Shown here: in pieces, positions 48,901-60,845 of the stretch
How positions within the stretch are numbered: position 1 is the stretch's first letter
Layout: each line of letters begins with the position of its first letter
Assembly (NCBI GenBank): GCA_949752735.1
Contig: OX457043.1
Coordinates: 46,063,253 to 46,127,252, forward strand
DNA: 64,000 nucleotides
Reading direction: 5' to 3'
Origin: Lumbricus terrestris
Lineage: Eukaryota; Annelida; Clitellata; Crassiclitellata; Lumbricidae
The notes under the pieces: model-generated
What the model saw: the letters and a program-made list of their open reading frames with translations, nothing else
Databases searched by the model: none
What the model was told of the DNA's origin: nothing
Translations under genes and position numbers: made by a program

Positions 48901-51900
48901 TTTGGTGTAACACGCCGGACTTGAGGTTCACAATGTATAGATCCGGGGTCCAGACCCGGTCGAATTGGTTGTAATTCAGCGTAATGCTGCAATAGATAAA
49001 TGTCATTTGGTGCCGATTGGCTTCTTTAACGTGCAGTTGTACACAAAATGTGCAGTTCCAAATGTATTTGTGCAGTTGTAGAAGCACTTCTGTACAGCTA
49101 GAACTAGCAAAAAGGTCATTGTCCCCCGATTGGAAGTAATAATTTGCTGTGGAGGATGGAAAAGGAAAGAAGAAGTTGCGCAGTTCTAAAATTCCCCTAA
49201 AACAGCCCTGCGGTACCGGTCGGTGGTCTGGTTCTTGAGGCTGTATGGAAAATGAGGCTGCATGGAGCACTGGTGATTCCTGTAAGTACTCTATAGCTCC
49301 GAGTGCTGGTGCCCGCGGAAAGAGGACGAGAGGAGGCTGCTCGTGGCAGAAATGAGCTGGCCATTATTCTACTCACGTAGAATAATGGGCACGAGCAGGA
49401 GAGATCGAATCCGGAACGAGAAGACACGGGAAGATCTAGGAGCTCAAGAAACAGTAGTAGTCAAGATAAGGAAAAGAAGACTCACGTGCTTTGGCCACGT
49501 GAAAAAAATGGGCGAAGAAACATGGGCGCCCGCACATAGGGGCAAGGGGGGAGCACTTGCCCCCCCTGGAAAATTGACACCTATTTTTCTAACTACTACT
49601 TTTGGGTTAAAGAAATTTCTTCCCATTGAAATACTAGTGTTTCGAATGATACACTTCAGTGTAAGTCAGAAATTTAAGTATAGAAATCTCTCTAGAAACA
49701 AAAAGCTCTTAATTTTTTGCCTTGCATTTTTTCAAGCTCTTGCTGAAAACGGGAACAAATGAATTTTAACCCTCCTGCGGGTGCCCATTCAAATAGCATT
49801 CATAGCGATTATGGCCTACTTGTCTCAGTTGTCTGGAATCTCGCTGTATAGGCTAATGCAATTTTTCACAACTGTACAAAAATTAATTATCGATAAATTA
49901 CACGAATGTAAAAATATGAAATTTATCAACAGCTCATTGAAATTAAGTCAGAGAGATCTACACAGGGCCGGCTTATTCACCCGCATTATGGAATCAAGTC
50001 TACTTTAAGTCAGGCTGCATTTTGTCCATTTTGCATGCTACCAGTACAGAATTTAGGTAGGTCAAGCTGTAGATAAACTTGGATAATTGGCTCTGCATGG
50101 CTATCACGCCTCGAGATTTTCTCCCAAAACCAACGTCTCATCTGTTCAAAAGAATTTATACCCCATTCTTCTGACCCTCGGGATCCTCCACCTTCCTAAA
50201 CGACATTAACATCTGACCCACTGGCTACCGGACTCGGACCTCTTTCTTGTCTACCCTTTGAACAGCCTGCTGACTCGTTGCAGCACTTCTGAATAAGCTG
50301 GTGCCCTACAATTGACTTTGAAGTGACACTTTAGAAGTTTAGAAATTATGAATAATATATAGAAGTAACTTGATGGAGTGCTTGCCCCTTTAAAACTGAT
50401 ACCTGTTTCTCGTTCATTTATTTATTCACTCATTATATAGCGCCCTTCAAAAACATACTTTTAACATTCTACTTTTGATTTTTATTAAATTTCTTCGCAC
50501 TAAGAAAACTATTCATATTGCAAATGATATAGGCCTACACAAAATGAAACTGAAAAATATGCATTAAGAAATTTCTTTGAAAAATACCCGTGTTCTCACT
50601 TTCCAGCTTTGCAATTTTTAAGCTCTTGCGACTAAGAAATTTAACCATGACCATCTTAAAAATTTTGCCCCCCCCTGCAAAAATTTCTGCGGGCGCCCAT
50701 GCGAAAAAAGACTACCAAATGCGGCTTTGGACGGCCACGTGGAGGGAGTAAGAAGCAGAGGAAGACAGCCATGGGCGGAGTTTATCAGAGGTTAGGCTAA
50801 GCCCCCCCAGAAGCCCCACAGTCATATTTTTTACCGTGTAAATGGTCTCTTTTTTCGGGCTTAGCCCCCCCAAGCACCTTCAACTAACGACTAAAAAAGG
50901 TCATCAACTTTTTGGGCCGGGAAATACACAGTAATTTTCATGAGCTTTGAACTTGACAACTTAAAAAGGTCATCAACTTTTTCCTGCCGAAACGAAAAAA
51001 TTTCAAAAATTTCCGCGCCGCGCCTTCTGGACCAAATTTTTAGCACCCCCCCCCCCTAAAACGGAATGCAAACTCCGCCCATGAAGACAGCAGAAGACCT
51101 GGATGGATAACATAAGAGAAGACATGAAAGAAAAGAACATGGATTTGAGGATGACCGTGGACACTGCAAGAGACAGAGGAATGTGGAGACGTCTTGTAAA
51201 GGCTCATCGTCAACGTAATGGTTGACGAAAGACAGAAAAGAAGAAGAATGGTTCTTCCACCCTCAAAGCATACAATATTTTTATTGTTGATTTTGTAACT
51301 GATTAAATGACGACCTGTAGTTTTCGAACATTAATAATTATTATATTAGCATCTACATCTGCATAATAATTAACGTTAGCAGTAACATCGATGGTGCTAT
51401 AGTAGTAGTGCTGTTTATAGATATAGTAGGTCTTCTTAATCTTAATTGTCTAGTAGTAATAGTAACAGCAGTGGTGGTGACGGTGGTGCTAGCAGCTTTA
51501 GTGCTAGTAGTGGTGGCGGTGGAAGTAGCAGCAGCAGCAGCAGGATCAGTCATGGGCGCCCGCAGAAATTTTTGCAGGAGAAGGCAAAACACGATGGTCA
51601 AGGTTAAAAAAATTGTAGCAAGAGGTCAAAAAATGCAAAGCAGGCAGTTAAGAACATGCATGGGTATTTTTCAAAGCTCTAGTTTCTTGATGTAATTTTT
51701 CTGTTTCACTTTTTAAAATTTCTTATATGAATCCTATCTTTTTTCAAAGAAATTTGTTTTAAAAATTGAGCAGTATTAGTTAAAAGTAGGTTTTTAAAAT
51801 TCTCTAATGCGAAGAAATTTGTAATAAAGCCCAAAAGTAGCAGTAAGAAAAATAGGCTTCAATTTTCCATGGGGGCAAGTGCCATAGGCGGAGACCTGGG

Positions 51901-52264
51901 CCGAGAACTTGGGGGGACGAAAAGACGCGAGATTTTCAGAAAAATTTCTGACGACCGGCGAAATCTCGGGAAAAAGTTATTTTCGCCGCCAAAAAAGTTG
52001 ATGACCTTTTTTTTTTAGTCATCCGGCCAAAATCTTGACGAAATTTTTTATTTTCGCCGCCAAAAAAGTCTTCACGCTCAAACATTGGGAGGGGGGAACA
52101 AATGCATGGGCCATCCCCCAACACTTTCATTGGGGGGACCGTCCCCCCTGTCCCCCCTAGGTCTCCGCCCATGGCAAGTGCCCGCTCTTGTCCCTATGTG
52201 CGGGCGCCCATGAGCATCAGTAGTAGTAGTGGTGGTGGTGGTGGTGGTGGTGGTAGTAGTAGTG

Positions 52265-52335
<71 letters not shown>

Positions 52336-52375
52336 GGTGGTGGTGGTGGTGGTGGTGGTGGTGGTGGTGGTGGTG

Positions 52376-52431
<56 letters not shown>

Positions 52432-55400
52432 TGTAGTAGTAGTAGTTTGAAAGTGGTGGTGATATTAGGAGAAGTAGGAGCAGTTTCCGCTCTCGTTGCT
52501 GTTGTAGCAGTACATGCTGTTATTCTTCTATTTGTTTGTTACTACTGTTACTAGCCTTTGACCCAAAGTACAAATAAAATCCATTTGCAAATAAAAACTA
52601 CATTATTTTTCGTTATTTTTGATATCCAGAACTGGAAGTTTCGCAATAGTAAGACAACTATAATATCTTAATTAATTTATGGACGTCTGTTAGACTGGCA
52701 TGGTAAGCTCCCTTGTGAGATTCTGAGGCGCTTTGCAAGTAGCCATAATAATGTACAACGCTCTTCATCTTTATACACGTTCCGTTAATGCGTGAAACTT
52801 AAAAGCAGTAGCAAATACCGACTTGCGATCATGGCCTGTATCTGCGTACGCCAGTCGCTCATCTTTCCAAAGTTCACGTACAGACAATGTCATGGAATAT
52901 TCCTAAAAACACAACTAGACCATGCATTTTTAGATATATATATATATATATTAGTGAATATATTATATAATCATGTATAATATTATCTCACTGCGTCGTG
53001 TGTATGTATGTATGTATGTATGTATGTATGTATGCATGTATTGTATGTATGTATGTATGTATGTATGTATGTATGTATGTTTGTATACGTGTGTGTATGT
53101 TTGTATGTATGCATGTATGTACATGTATGTATTTATGTATGTATGTATGTATGTATGTATGTATGTATGTATGTATGTATGTATGTATGTATGTATGTAT
53201 GTATGTATGTATGTATGTATGTATGTATGTATGTATGTATGTATGTATTTATGTATGTATGTATGTATGTATGTATGTATGTATGTATGTATGTATGTAT
53301 GTATGTATGTATGTATGTATGTATGTGTGTATGTATGTATGTATGTATGTATGTATTTGTGTGTATGTATGCAGTGTGAGAATTGTAGAAAAATAACTGG
53401 GGGGTTGGACCATTATCCACTTGGAATTGGGGGGTAAAAAACAGACTACTATGGGGCTCTAAGAAAGACTGGGGGGGTTGAAACCCCCAACCCCCCGGCA
53501 ATTCTCACCCTGTATGTATGTATGTATGTATGTATGTATGTATGTATGTATGTATGTATGTATGTATGTATGTATGTATGCATGTATGTATGTATGTATG
53601 TATGTATGTATGTATGTATGTATGTATGTATGTATGTATGTATGTATGTATGTATGTATGTATGTATGTATGCACTGCAACGGTTTCACCTTCAAAATAA
53701 TAATAATAATGATTATCATTATTATCACTATATTTTTTATAAATCTGAGATCAAACTAACATTGCAATCAAACTTGGTAACGTTCTCATGCGACGGTTAC
53801 AGTCTTACAGATTATATCAGCCATAGTCTAGCCACCAGTTGACTTCGTCTTACCGGCGGCTTGGTTTCGTAGGAGCGAAACTCAGATGTAAATATACAAG
53901 GCACGCCCACGAGATTGGCTTTTCTTGACTAAGTTTCTTCACCAGCTCCTTTACCCACTTCACTATGGCAACGTCTATCGCGAACTACGCTTTCTTCTCC
54001 CATTTTTTCGCAACCTCTGAATGTGGCTCAACATTGACAATATGACGACCTATATAACTAGGCACAGGGCTTTTTTAACGTGCAGTTGTACACAAAATGT
54101 GCAGTTCTAAATGGATTTGTGCAATTGTAGAAACACTTCTGTACAGCTAAAACTAGCAAAAATGGTCATTGTCCTCCGATTGGAAGTAATTTACCATGGA
54201 GGATGGGAGGGAAGAGAAGGGGTTGTGCAGTTATAAAAATTCCTTAAAAACAACCCTGACTATGCAATCCGGTGAGAAAGGGGCTCGTGCTTTCAGACGG
54301 CAATGCAAAAATGACGCTTTCCGTATAAACAGTTAAGGTTTTCAGACTTTCTGGCACCCAATCGATTTACATCTGTCTTTCTCGACCTTGCCCTGTCCCA
54401 CCGGCCAAAGAGGAGAGCTGTTCAACCTTATCCAATAATTATATCATTCATCACAAAGGAGTGTATAAAGACTTCTTACCATTTGCTTCTCGCTGATGTA
54501 ACTAATGTCATTCACCTTCATGCCGATGTAAACATCGATAGGTTCTACAATTTATTATTATGTAAAAAATAATAGAATGCATTTAGTATCACACGATGTA
54601 AAAACCATGAAATAAAAACCATGACACACCCTCGAAATGAAAAATGTAAAAAAAATAGAATGAATTGGAGACATTTTTTGAAGATTTCGGTCGGATGACT
54701 AAAAAAAGTCATCAGTTTTTCGGACGGGAAACTGAAGAAACACCCCACCCCCAAATCAAATCCTGGCTACGGCCTTGCTGGGAATAAGCTGAATGAGGTG
54801 GTTCCCATTGCCTTCCTCACAGTCAATTATTCTAGTTCGGTAGGCCTATAATAGCCTACCTGCGCCCCTTCCGCCATAAGGCACATAGCATACCACTACA
54901 CTACGGCGTATCTTATAATATACTGTGTAGTCTAGATGTCAGAATTATGTTTAAACGGTCAGATTAGGTTACCACCTCCATCGGATCCAGGTCTCGCACG
55001 ACAGTTGTATACGGACGAATCGATTCGTTCTTCAATGATTTTATCCACCGATCTGTGTGTAAAATAAAAGTCTTATTATATACAAGGCAGCTGAAGAATC
55101 AACTCAAATGCAACCCGCTCCAATCTAGGCTAAGCGACCATATCTGATCCGTAGACCTACTATTTCTAATCCAATCAAAGCGTCGGACAGGCATTTCCAA
55201 GAACTTACGCGATCAGTTCACCTTTTTCTCTTGTGCCTATGCCAAGATAGGCCTACATGTAGGCCCTATTACCGTAGGTAAATTGAATTCGTATAGTAGA
55301 CCTAATCGACAAGGATTGAGAAGGTCTACTATGAAATCGTGTGAAATCGAAACTTTCTGGAAAACTATATCTTTAATCCAGGGACTATTAAATTTCACTG

Positions 55401-55975
55401 ACAGAACATCTTCCGAAGTTGCTTGCAATTTTGCATTTGAAACCGTGAACTCGAAACGCAGTCAGCGAATCTGTGATGTGGTCGCATTTGTATGATCTCG
55501 GAATCAAATACTCTCGTCGAAATTGTTTATCTAACAAAATGGTTAAATTGCTTAAGGCGATAATAGTCGAGTAAACTACTACCTTCTCGTCGCCAAATAA
55601 AAATTATCGTGAGCCGGATTTTCCCCTACCTCGGGGAATATTATATAAGAAATTACAATAGAAGAAAGTACAAATGAAAATTTGAATCAAAGAAGTGACA
55701 ATTATCATTCTGAGACGAATTATTTATTAGGAAGAGATTGGAAAACGGGAAAGAACAAAATCCTTTATAATTAGATGTTTCAGGGAAATATGCGATACAG
55801 TTTTGTCTTTAGTTACTTAAAGCCAATTCTCATTTAGCGCGCCTAAGACCTACTGTGTAGCATTAGGTGGTGTGGTTGTGGATAGTGCAGGTGTGAATGG
55901 TGGAGTTGTGGGTAGCGGAGTTGCATCGATACATACCACCATCCAAACCACCAAGAAACCTTTGACTCCTGTCAT
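45901..55975 (-). CDS. Glycine-receptor-like anionic Cys-loop receptor, copy B (eight exons)
   Basis: Exons, in transcript order from the minus strand: 55975-55854, 55052-54973, 54544-54480, 52902-52823, 48986-48757, 48508-48377, 47125-46797, 46116-45901 (stop TAA). Every exon has exactly the length of its copy-A partner (122, 80, 65, 80, 230, 132, 329, 216), with intact frame and 417 residues. Signal peptide MTGVKGFLVVWMVV, Cys-loop, PAR motif and four membrane segments are kept. I count about 29 differences from copy A: nine in exon 5 (for example FVEFSS against FIQLSS) and none in exon 6. Both the signal exon and M4 exon are present, so there is no sign of decay. Intron 1 is only about 0.8 kb, so copy A's long intron is derived. 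The same GC-type donor is required after exon 6. Ligand and expression are unknown. Confidence 0.85.
47608..47705. repeat. Remnant related to the CATAGCTC hAT family (copy B)
   Basis: Starts AAAGCTCAAGGGTACGTAGG and holds further ACGTACG/GGGTACG motifs in intron 6. It is the counterpart of 17175-17265. Confidence 0.5.
48069..48335. mobile_element. hAT MITE in intron 6, copy B
   Basis: Starts CAGTAGCGGCGC and ends GGCGCCGCCACAT, duplication GATAATTA at 48061-48068 and 48336-48343. The last two terminal bases differ from the expected TG, so the tip has mutated. It is shared with copy A. Confidence 0.85.
49016..49210. mobile_element. hAT MITE (CAGGGC family) in intron 4, copy B
   Basis: Counterpart of 18830-19051. 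The left tip is eroded (ATTGGCTTCTTTAACG) while the right tip AAAACAGCCCTG and the flank CGGTACCG remain. Confidence 0.75.
49522..50700. mobile_element. MULE-like element with ATGGGCGCCCGCA ends
   Basis: Ends ATGGGCGCCCGCA and TGCGGGCGCCCAT. Flanks GCGAAGAAAC and GCGAAAAAAG look like a 9-10-bp duplication with two mismatches, suggesting Mutator-type insertion. An internal TGCGGGTGCCCAT at about 49778-49790 and a LINE-like tail with TATATAGCGCCC near 50435 show it is itself composite. No transposase was recognised. Confidence 0.6.
50770..51083. mobile_element. hAT MITE with CATGGGCGGAG ends
   Basis: Ends CATGGGCGGAGTTT and AAACTCCGCCCATG, duplication AAGACAGC at 50762-50769 and 51084-51091. 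Two AAAAAGGTCATCAACTTTTT cores lie inside. Confidence 0.92.
51552..52211. mobile_element. Second ATGGGCGCCCGCA element, host of a hAT MITE
   Basis: Ends ATGGGCGCCCGCAGAAAT and TGTGCGGGCGCCCAT. It sits within AGT/GGT repeats, so the duplication cannot be read reliably. It is broken by the hAT insertion 51883-52173. Confidence 0.65.
51883..52173. mobile_element. hAT MITE with CATAGGCGGAGACCT ends
   Basis: Ends CATAGGCGGAGACCT and AGGTCTCCGCCCATG, duplication GCAAGTGC at 51875-51882 and 52174-52181. It is the same family as 50770-51083. Confidence 0.92.
52218..52446. repeat. (AGT)n-(GGT)n microsatellite
   Basis: Alternating blocks of AGT and GGT trinucleotides. The Val/Ser/Gly homopolymer frames here are artefacts. 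Confidence 0.95.
52998..53675. repeat. (GTAT)n microsatellite in intron 3 of copy B
   Basis: Two arrays, 52998-53371 and 53513-53675, separated by the MITE at 53372-53512. Copy A has no such array at the matching place (about 19700). Confidence 0.95.
53372..53512. mobile_element. 141-bp hAT-like MITE inside the GTAT array
   Basis: Ends CAGTGTGAGAATTG and CAATTCTCACCCTG with TATGTATG on both sides. It is the inverted relative of 31650-31796. The duplication cannot be distinguished from the repeat itself here. Confidence 0.8.
53676..54064. other. Intron 3 sequence of copy B, no gene seen
   Basis: Unassigned intron DNA without a counterpart at the same place in copy A. Confidence 0.4.
54065..54258. 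mobile_element. hAT MITE (CAGGGC family) in intron 3, copy B only
   Basis: Starts CAGGGCTTTTTTAACGTGCA and ends CCTTAAAAACAACCCTG. Flanks ACTAGGCA and ACTATGCA are an 8-bp duplication with one mismatch. Confidence 0.85.
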
Positions 55976-56189
55976 CACCTGGATACACGATGCAAATTGA
56001 TAAAAGAGTAAACGTCCTGTGATCCAAATGCACACAGAATTAATGGTCTTCGCATCATCTACTTTCGCACAAAGCAATACAATAATTAAAATCGATCACA
56101 GCTATTAGGTCTACGTTTAATGTCGCGGATATTTAAGCAACACCAATGCAAGGAAACCGTATGTCTAGTTATCGGTATTCTCTTTGTTC

Positions 56190-56311
56190 TATATCTGTCT
56201 CTGTCTTTGTCTCTGTTTCTCTGTCTGTCTGTCTGTCTGTCTCTGTCAGCCCCATCGCTCTGTGTTTCTCTCTCTCTCTTTCTTCTGTCTGTCTATCATT
56301 TTGACTGTCTA

Positions 56312-56342
<31 letters not shown>

Positions 56343-56343
56343 G

Positions 56344-56426
<83 letters not shown>

Positions 56427-56434
56427 TTCTGTCG

Positions 56435-56483
<49 letters not shown>

Positions 56484-56565
56484 CTGTCTGCCTGTCTGTC
56501 TCTTAGTCTGTCTGTATGTCTGGCTATCTCTCTCTTTTATTACTCAGTGTCCCTGTTCTCTCTTT
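56190..56565. repeat. (CT)n/(CTGT)n tract upstream of copy B
   Basis: Low-complexity pyrimidine tract. The counterpart in copy A is an inverted duplication (33448-33850). Confidence 0.95.
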
Positions 56566-57048
56566 TTCTGCGTCTGCTTCACTATCTAGACGTCTCTGGG
56601 GGACCCTTACATTCCCACAAAAATTCGACAGCGTAGCATTGATGCAATAAAAAAGTCATTAGATTTAAAGTACAGAATTTAACAAATCTAGGCTACTACC
56701 GAAATTGTTAAGGTTCTCGAAATTTTTTTAGAGAAATGCTAAAAAGGCTATTAGACTTCTAAGCATATATGAATCGCTATGTTGTTGGAAATTTCGACAG
56801 AAATACAAGAAAAAAGTCGACAGAAATAATGACCTGTCAAAGTGTGTCGTCGGTGTCTAGTTCAAACGGCCTTTTCTCCGCCCCACCATAAATTTGAACG
56901 ACCCCGCCCCTAGCAGGGGCACCAGTTTAAACCTTGATTTACATTAAAAGCCTGAAACCTTCACACAGACCATTTCGTCTATTATATTGGGCCTATTCTG
57001 CAGAAACCGTTTTGAACAATCACTTTACAAATACCGTACCGGTACTTC

Positions 57049-57255
57049 CATAGGCGTACGAGGCGGCGGTCCAGAGGGGGCAAATGCCCCCCCCCCAAAT
57101 TTCGGACAAAACGACCTGGGATATGACTAAAAAAAAGGTCGTCAACTTTTTTCTGGGAAAAACTAGTATTTTTCACGAGATATCAGGATTTATTTTTCGG
57201 GCAGAAGCCAAATCTTTGCCCCCTCCCCACTGCTGAAATCTCCCGTACGCCTATG
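57049..57255. mobile_element. hAT-like MITE with CATAGGCGTACGAGG ends
   Basis: Ends CATAGGCGTACG and CGTACGCCTATG. Flanks GGTACTTC and GACACTTC match at six of eight positions. Copy A is continuous at about 35068-35082 (ACAAATACTTCTAACCAA). A GGTCGTCAACTTTTT core lies inside. Confidence 0.75.
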
Positions 57256-57823
57256 GACACTTCTAACCAATACCCACCTAAATATAGGAGCGCAGACTGC
57301 GCAGTCACTAGCAAAAAATTTAGATGAAACTTTCTCATCTCACCAGAGACGTAATTTTCACGTTGCCTCGATTTTCGACCGAAAATTGTTACACAACTAA
57401 AGCAACTCAGTTGTCAATTTAATATTGTTAATAGTCGCGACTAGATACTAACTTTCTTCTCGTAGACTTGAAGAAAATCGGCGACAGCGCGTCAAGAATG
57501 AAAAGTTCCTTGCAGAGCGTCTGTTGTGGCTAGTTGCTATTTAACCACACTGTGTCTGAGTGTGTCATATCAAGGATGACTAGTGTCACCCCCTCCTTTC
57601 TGCAGACTTCGGACTGACACTGCCAAAGTACGAGCAGTGGCGGCTTTCGGTGTGGCAGCTGAAGCCCGCATTTATAGTAGCGGCAGATGCTTAGCCTACT
57701 CTTCTCGTAGCAGCAGAGACGTAGACCTACAGTTGCATTATAATTATTATAACGTAGATCAGCGCTGTCCAACGTGCGGCCCGCCAAGTGATTTCAAGTG
57801 GCCCGCCAGAGCATTCTAAATTC

Positions 57824-59149
57824 CAGGGCATTTTTGTGTGTGCAGTTGCACACAAAATGTGCAGTTCTGAATGGATTTGTGCAGTTGTAGAAGCAGTTCT
57901 GTGCAGTTAAAATAGGCCTAGTTGAAAACAGTTCATTGCCCTCCAATTGGAAGTAATTTACCATAGAGCAGTGCTGTCCAACCTTTTTGGTGCCACGGGC
58001 CGCAAAAGCAAGATTCTTGAAGCCGAGGGCCGCAACAGTAAACTCAAAATTTATTGATATTTTAACATTGAAGCGAGTATTGAATTTAATATGGAATGAT
58101 TCTTACCTATCTATCAATCTAGCCTATAGCTATCTGTTATGAAATTTATATACCGCCGGTTTGAGATAATTATATTCAGAGATGCTCCCGACCCCGGAAT
58201 GACCAAAGAGGAATGTCTTGAGCAGTTTATCGAAGAGTTCGACAATCGCCACAGGAATAATACTAATGAATGATATCATGTGAAATACACAAACGACGAT
58301 TGTCATGCTTCACAATAGGCCTTGTTGAACACCAAAACGTGCAAGGTGGCGTTTAACCCTGCTTCACGCTCAGTTCCGTCGCCCAGACACAGTGTGGCCC
58401 GCTCAGCTCTTCATTACGTCACCCAGTCAATTTTTGGCTAAGATCCAATTTATGACGGACGAATTTCCATCCTCCTGCCCTGACATTCATGAAAAAATTC
58501 GTCGAAGCCAGAGTTTCGGTCTAAAGAGCTAGCACCATATTCGTCGGACCAGACAGAGCCAAGACATTGACGTTCGTCATCTCTGGCCTCTGTATCTCTT
58601 AGCGATGGTTTCTTTCCAATCCTTAGGACTATAATTAGACTTTCTCTCGAAAGGAATGGTCATAGTAGGCTAACTTGTAGACGTGCTGGAGCTCTGTAGC
58701 CTACACATCTTCTATAGGGACTGACTAGATGTGAACGGTTTGGGATGTTTTGCGAAGTGAGTTTAATTGAGTACAGTAATAAGAGTCGTTATAAGCAGAA
58801 GTCGTGGGTCAATCTCCAAGTAGACTATAGTCTATTATACTGGAACCTAACCCCAGGAAAAGAAAGAAGAAATTTTAGTTTTCGGATTGACCTTCCTGGT
58901 AGCTGTCCAAATCGGTAACCGTCACAAAATAAATAAAAAAAATAAAAGCTAAGATCGATAAGTGACTTTATCCTTTATTCATTTTACGCAGTTAAAGTGC
59001 ACAAATTTAGTGAGCCCGGGCGGGCCACTTGAAATGACCTCGCGGGCCGCATGCGGCCCGCGGGCCGCACGTTGGACAGCACTGCCATAGAGGATGGGAA
59101 AGAAAAGAAGCGGTTGCGCATTTCTAAAAATTCCTTAAAAACAGCCCTG
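57824..59149. mobile_element. Middle-level CAGGGC-family MITE
   Basis: Starts CAGGGCATTTTTGTGTGTG and ends CCTTAAAAACAGCCCTG, flanks CTAAATTC and CTAATTTC (one mismatch). It is interrupted by 57969-59084; without that it is about 200 bp, the usual family size. Confidence 0.85.
57969..59084. mobile_element. Inner hAT element of the nest
   Basis: Starts CAGTGCTGTCCAACCTTTTT and ends CACGTTGGACAGCACTG, duplication CCATAGAG at 57961-57968 and 59085-59092. Its left subterminal part matches the right subterminal part of the outer element, so the two are the same family in opposite orientation. 1116 bp, non-coding. Confidence 0.9.
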
Positions 59150-59439
59150 CTAATTTCCTCCACAGTGTATAAAATAAAGCAAAGGACAACGTCTAGTCGA
59201 ATTTTATTTTTTTTATTGATATTCTAGTGTTTTCTAGGATTTGAAAAGTAACCGGAAAAGCCAACTCGACAACTAATATCTTCTTTCTATATCGTGATTA
59301 GGCTGCCGTAGTCTATTAAATGACTGACAAACGACTTCTTGTTTTGAACTATTTATATCCCTGTATGCCTATAGGCCTACTCAATTAAACTGACCTCGCA
59401 TAGCCTTTAAAACCGTCCAGACCGTTCACTTCTAGTCAG

Positions 59440-59600
59440 CACTGGCTCGCTTAGCTACATTGGTAAGACCGCTGGCCGCGCGTCTGTACGCGACTCTATG
59501 AAAGAGAGTGTGCGGGCCGCGGTTCGCTTCCTAAAGGCAGAGATTCAAACAATCTCGGGCTAGCACGATCCGTCCATGGGGACCTAAATGGCGTGGCGAC
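59440..59600 (+). mobile_element. Possible tRNA-derived SINE
   Basis: An A-box-like TTAGCTACATTGG (59451-59463) and a B-box-like GGTTCGCTTCC (59521-59531) are separated by an enlarged middle region. This is too irregular for a functional tRNA. The 3' limit is unclear. Confidence 0.45.
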
Positions 59601-60530
59601 ACTAATCGTATTTTAAATGACAGTGTCGTTAAAAATGTAACAACTTCTAGTCAGTTTCTGAAATATGCACTGTTGCCTACAGCGCTTCAGCACGTCTGTA
59701 GCCTATGTAGGCAGTTGCAACAACTTCTTTCCAATTGAAGTCCTGAGGGTTGAAAGGAAACAATCGATAAGAATCCATCGACAGAACCGATTAATAGGGA
59801 TTTCTTTGGATAATTCACAGCCGACGACTATGATTGTTCCTCAGACCGAATTGACTCTGGCTTCGACTCAGTCACAGCGTGAAGATTAACCAAAAACTAT
59901 AACTGGGAGACGATATAAAGAGCTTAGTTTGCCAGACCGTGTGGCGGCAAACTTAAAATCCAGCTGAGCGCACCTAACAATTTTTGTGCTGTTCTATAAT
60001 CAAGCATTGCGTAGGCTATTCATGGCATTATCCACTTTTCAATTATACATTACACTAATTTCATAAAACCGTTAAAAATTATCAGTAAATTTTTGACAGT
60101 GCTTTTAAGCTTATTATTGCGGCCCTCGGCTTCAAGAATATTGCTTCTGCGGCCCACGGGGCCAAAAAGGTTGGACAGCACTGACGTAGATCATAATAAT
60201 AATCATGCATAGGCCTAATGTTTTCTTCGACATGATTGTGGAAGAATGACAATGTTTCACTGCTGAGGCATTACGTCAACTAAATTAATTTGTCGCCATC
60301 AGTGTGAGAGCTTCGACTCCATCAATAGGTAACCTTAGATTATGCATCATTCTGTGTTATTTACGTTACATTGTTCAGTAAAACAGAATATTATTTTATA
60401 TGTCAACGCTTCCAATATTGATATTGTCCATTTTCAGACCGAAACGTACATAGGCCTACTGTACAATTATAGCCTACGCGTCATTTATGTCAATTTTTTA
60501 ATATTATCTCCTAGATCATCGCTTTGGAAC

Positions 60531-60622
60531 TGAATAAACCTGATCTCTATGCCTTGACGAACATTCGGGGAACGGTGAATAAACCTGATCTCTATGCCTT
60601 GACGAACATTCGGGAAACGGTG
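60531..60622. repeat. 45-bp tandem duplication
   Basis: The unit TGAATAAACCTGATCTCTAT, then GCCTTGACGAACATTCGGG, occurs twice head to tail just before the SINE. Confidence 0.9.
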
Positions 60623-60845
60623 GCGTAGTGGTGGGCTCGGTGCCTTGGAGACTGATGGTTCCAGGTTCGAATCCACCTCAAGCCGCCACGAAGGGACCTT
60701 GAGCAAGTCCTAATACTTGCAATTGCTCGTGCGCTTCGGCACGAAACTCCGATGCCATGTCCGCGCTGTAGTCGGGAGCGCCTCTGAGTAGCTATAGCTT
60801 GTGGGGCGCTATAGCAAATTCGAGAAAGAAATAAATAAAAATAAA
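60612..60845 (+). mobile_element. tRNA-derived SINE, second copy
   Basis: A box-like GTGGCGTAGTGG, B box GGTTCGAATCC at 60664-60674, body with GGGACCTTGAGCAAGTCC, 3' part GCGCCTCTGAGTAGC and GGGGCGCTATAGC, and an AAATAAATA tail. Same family as 3818-4058. Confidence 0.75.

Larger units (their letters stand above)
49345..51250 (+). mobile_element. LINE C-terminus in intron 4 of copy B, broken by two insertions
   Basis: Coding pieces in order: RRLTCFGHVKKMGEE (49470-49521), RLPNAALDGHVEGVRSRGR (about 50708-50765), then RPGWITEDM-like sequence with a frame reading TRWMDNIREDMKEKNMDLRM or similar (51092-51160) and RDRGMWRRLVKAHRQRNG to the stop near 51223. The gaps are the insertions 49522-50700 and 50770-51083. 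Copy A lacks the whole region. The RT subtype cannot be fixed from this short end. Confidence 0.7.
45159..57740. repeat. Segmental duplication block B
   Basis: Paralogous to 14793-35620 and in the same orientation, giving a direct tandem-like arrangement with about 9.5 kb between the blocks. B-specific additions lie at about 49340-52480, 52990-54410 and 57049-57255. Confidence 0.85.
57760..60183. mobile_element. Outer hAT element of a three-level nest
   Basis: Ends CAGCGCTGTCCAACGTGC and GGTTGGACAGCACTG, duplication ACGTAGAT at 57752-57759 and 60184-60191. It contains a CAGGGC-family MITE (57824-59149), which contains a second element of the outer family (57969-59084), and also a SINE near 59440. 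No transposase frame is recognisable. Confidence 0.9.

Noticed and set aside
59665..59889. 74-residue frame inside the outer hAT element as a transposase fragment
   Set aside because: No hAT dimerisation or RNase H-like motif is recognisable.
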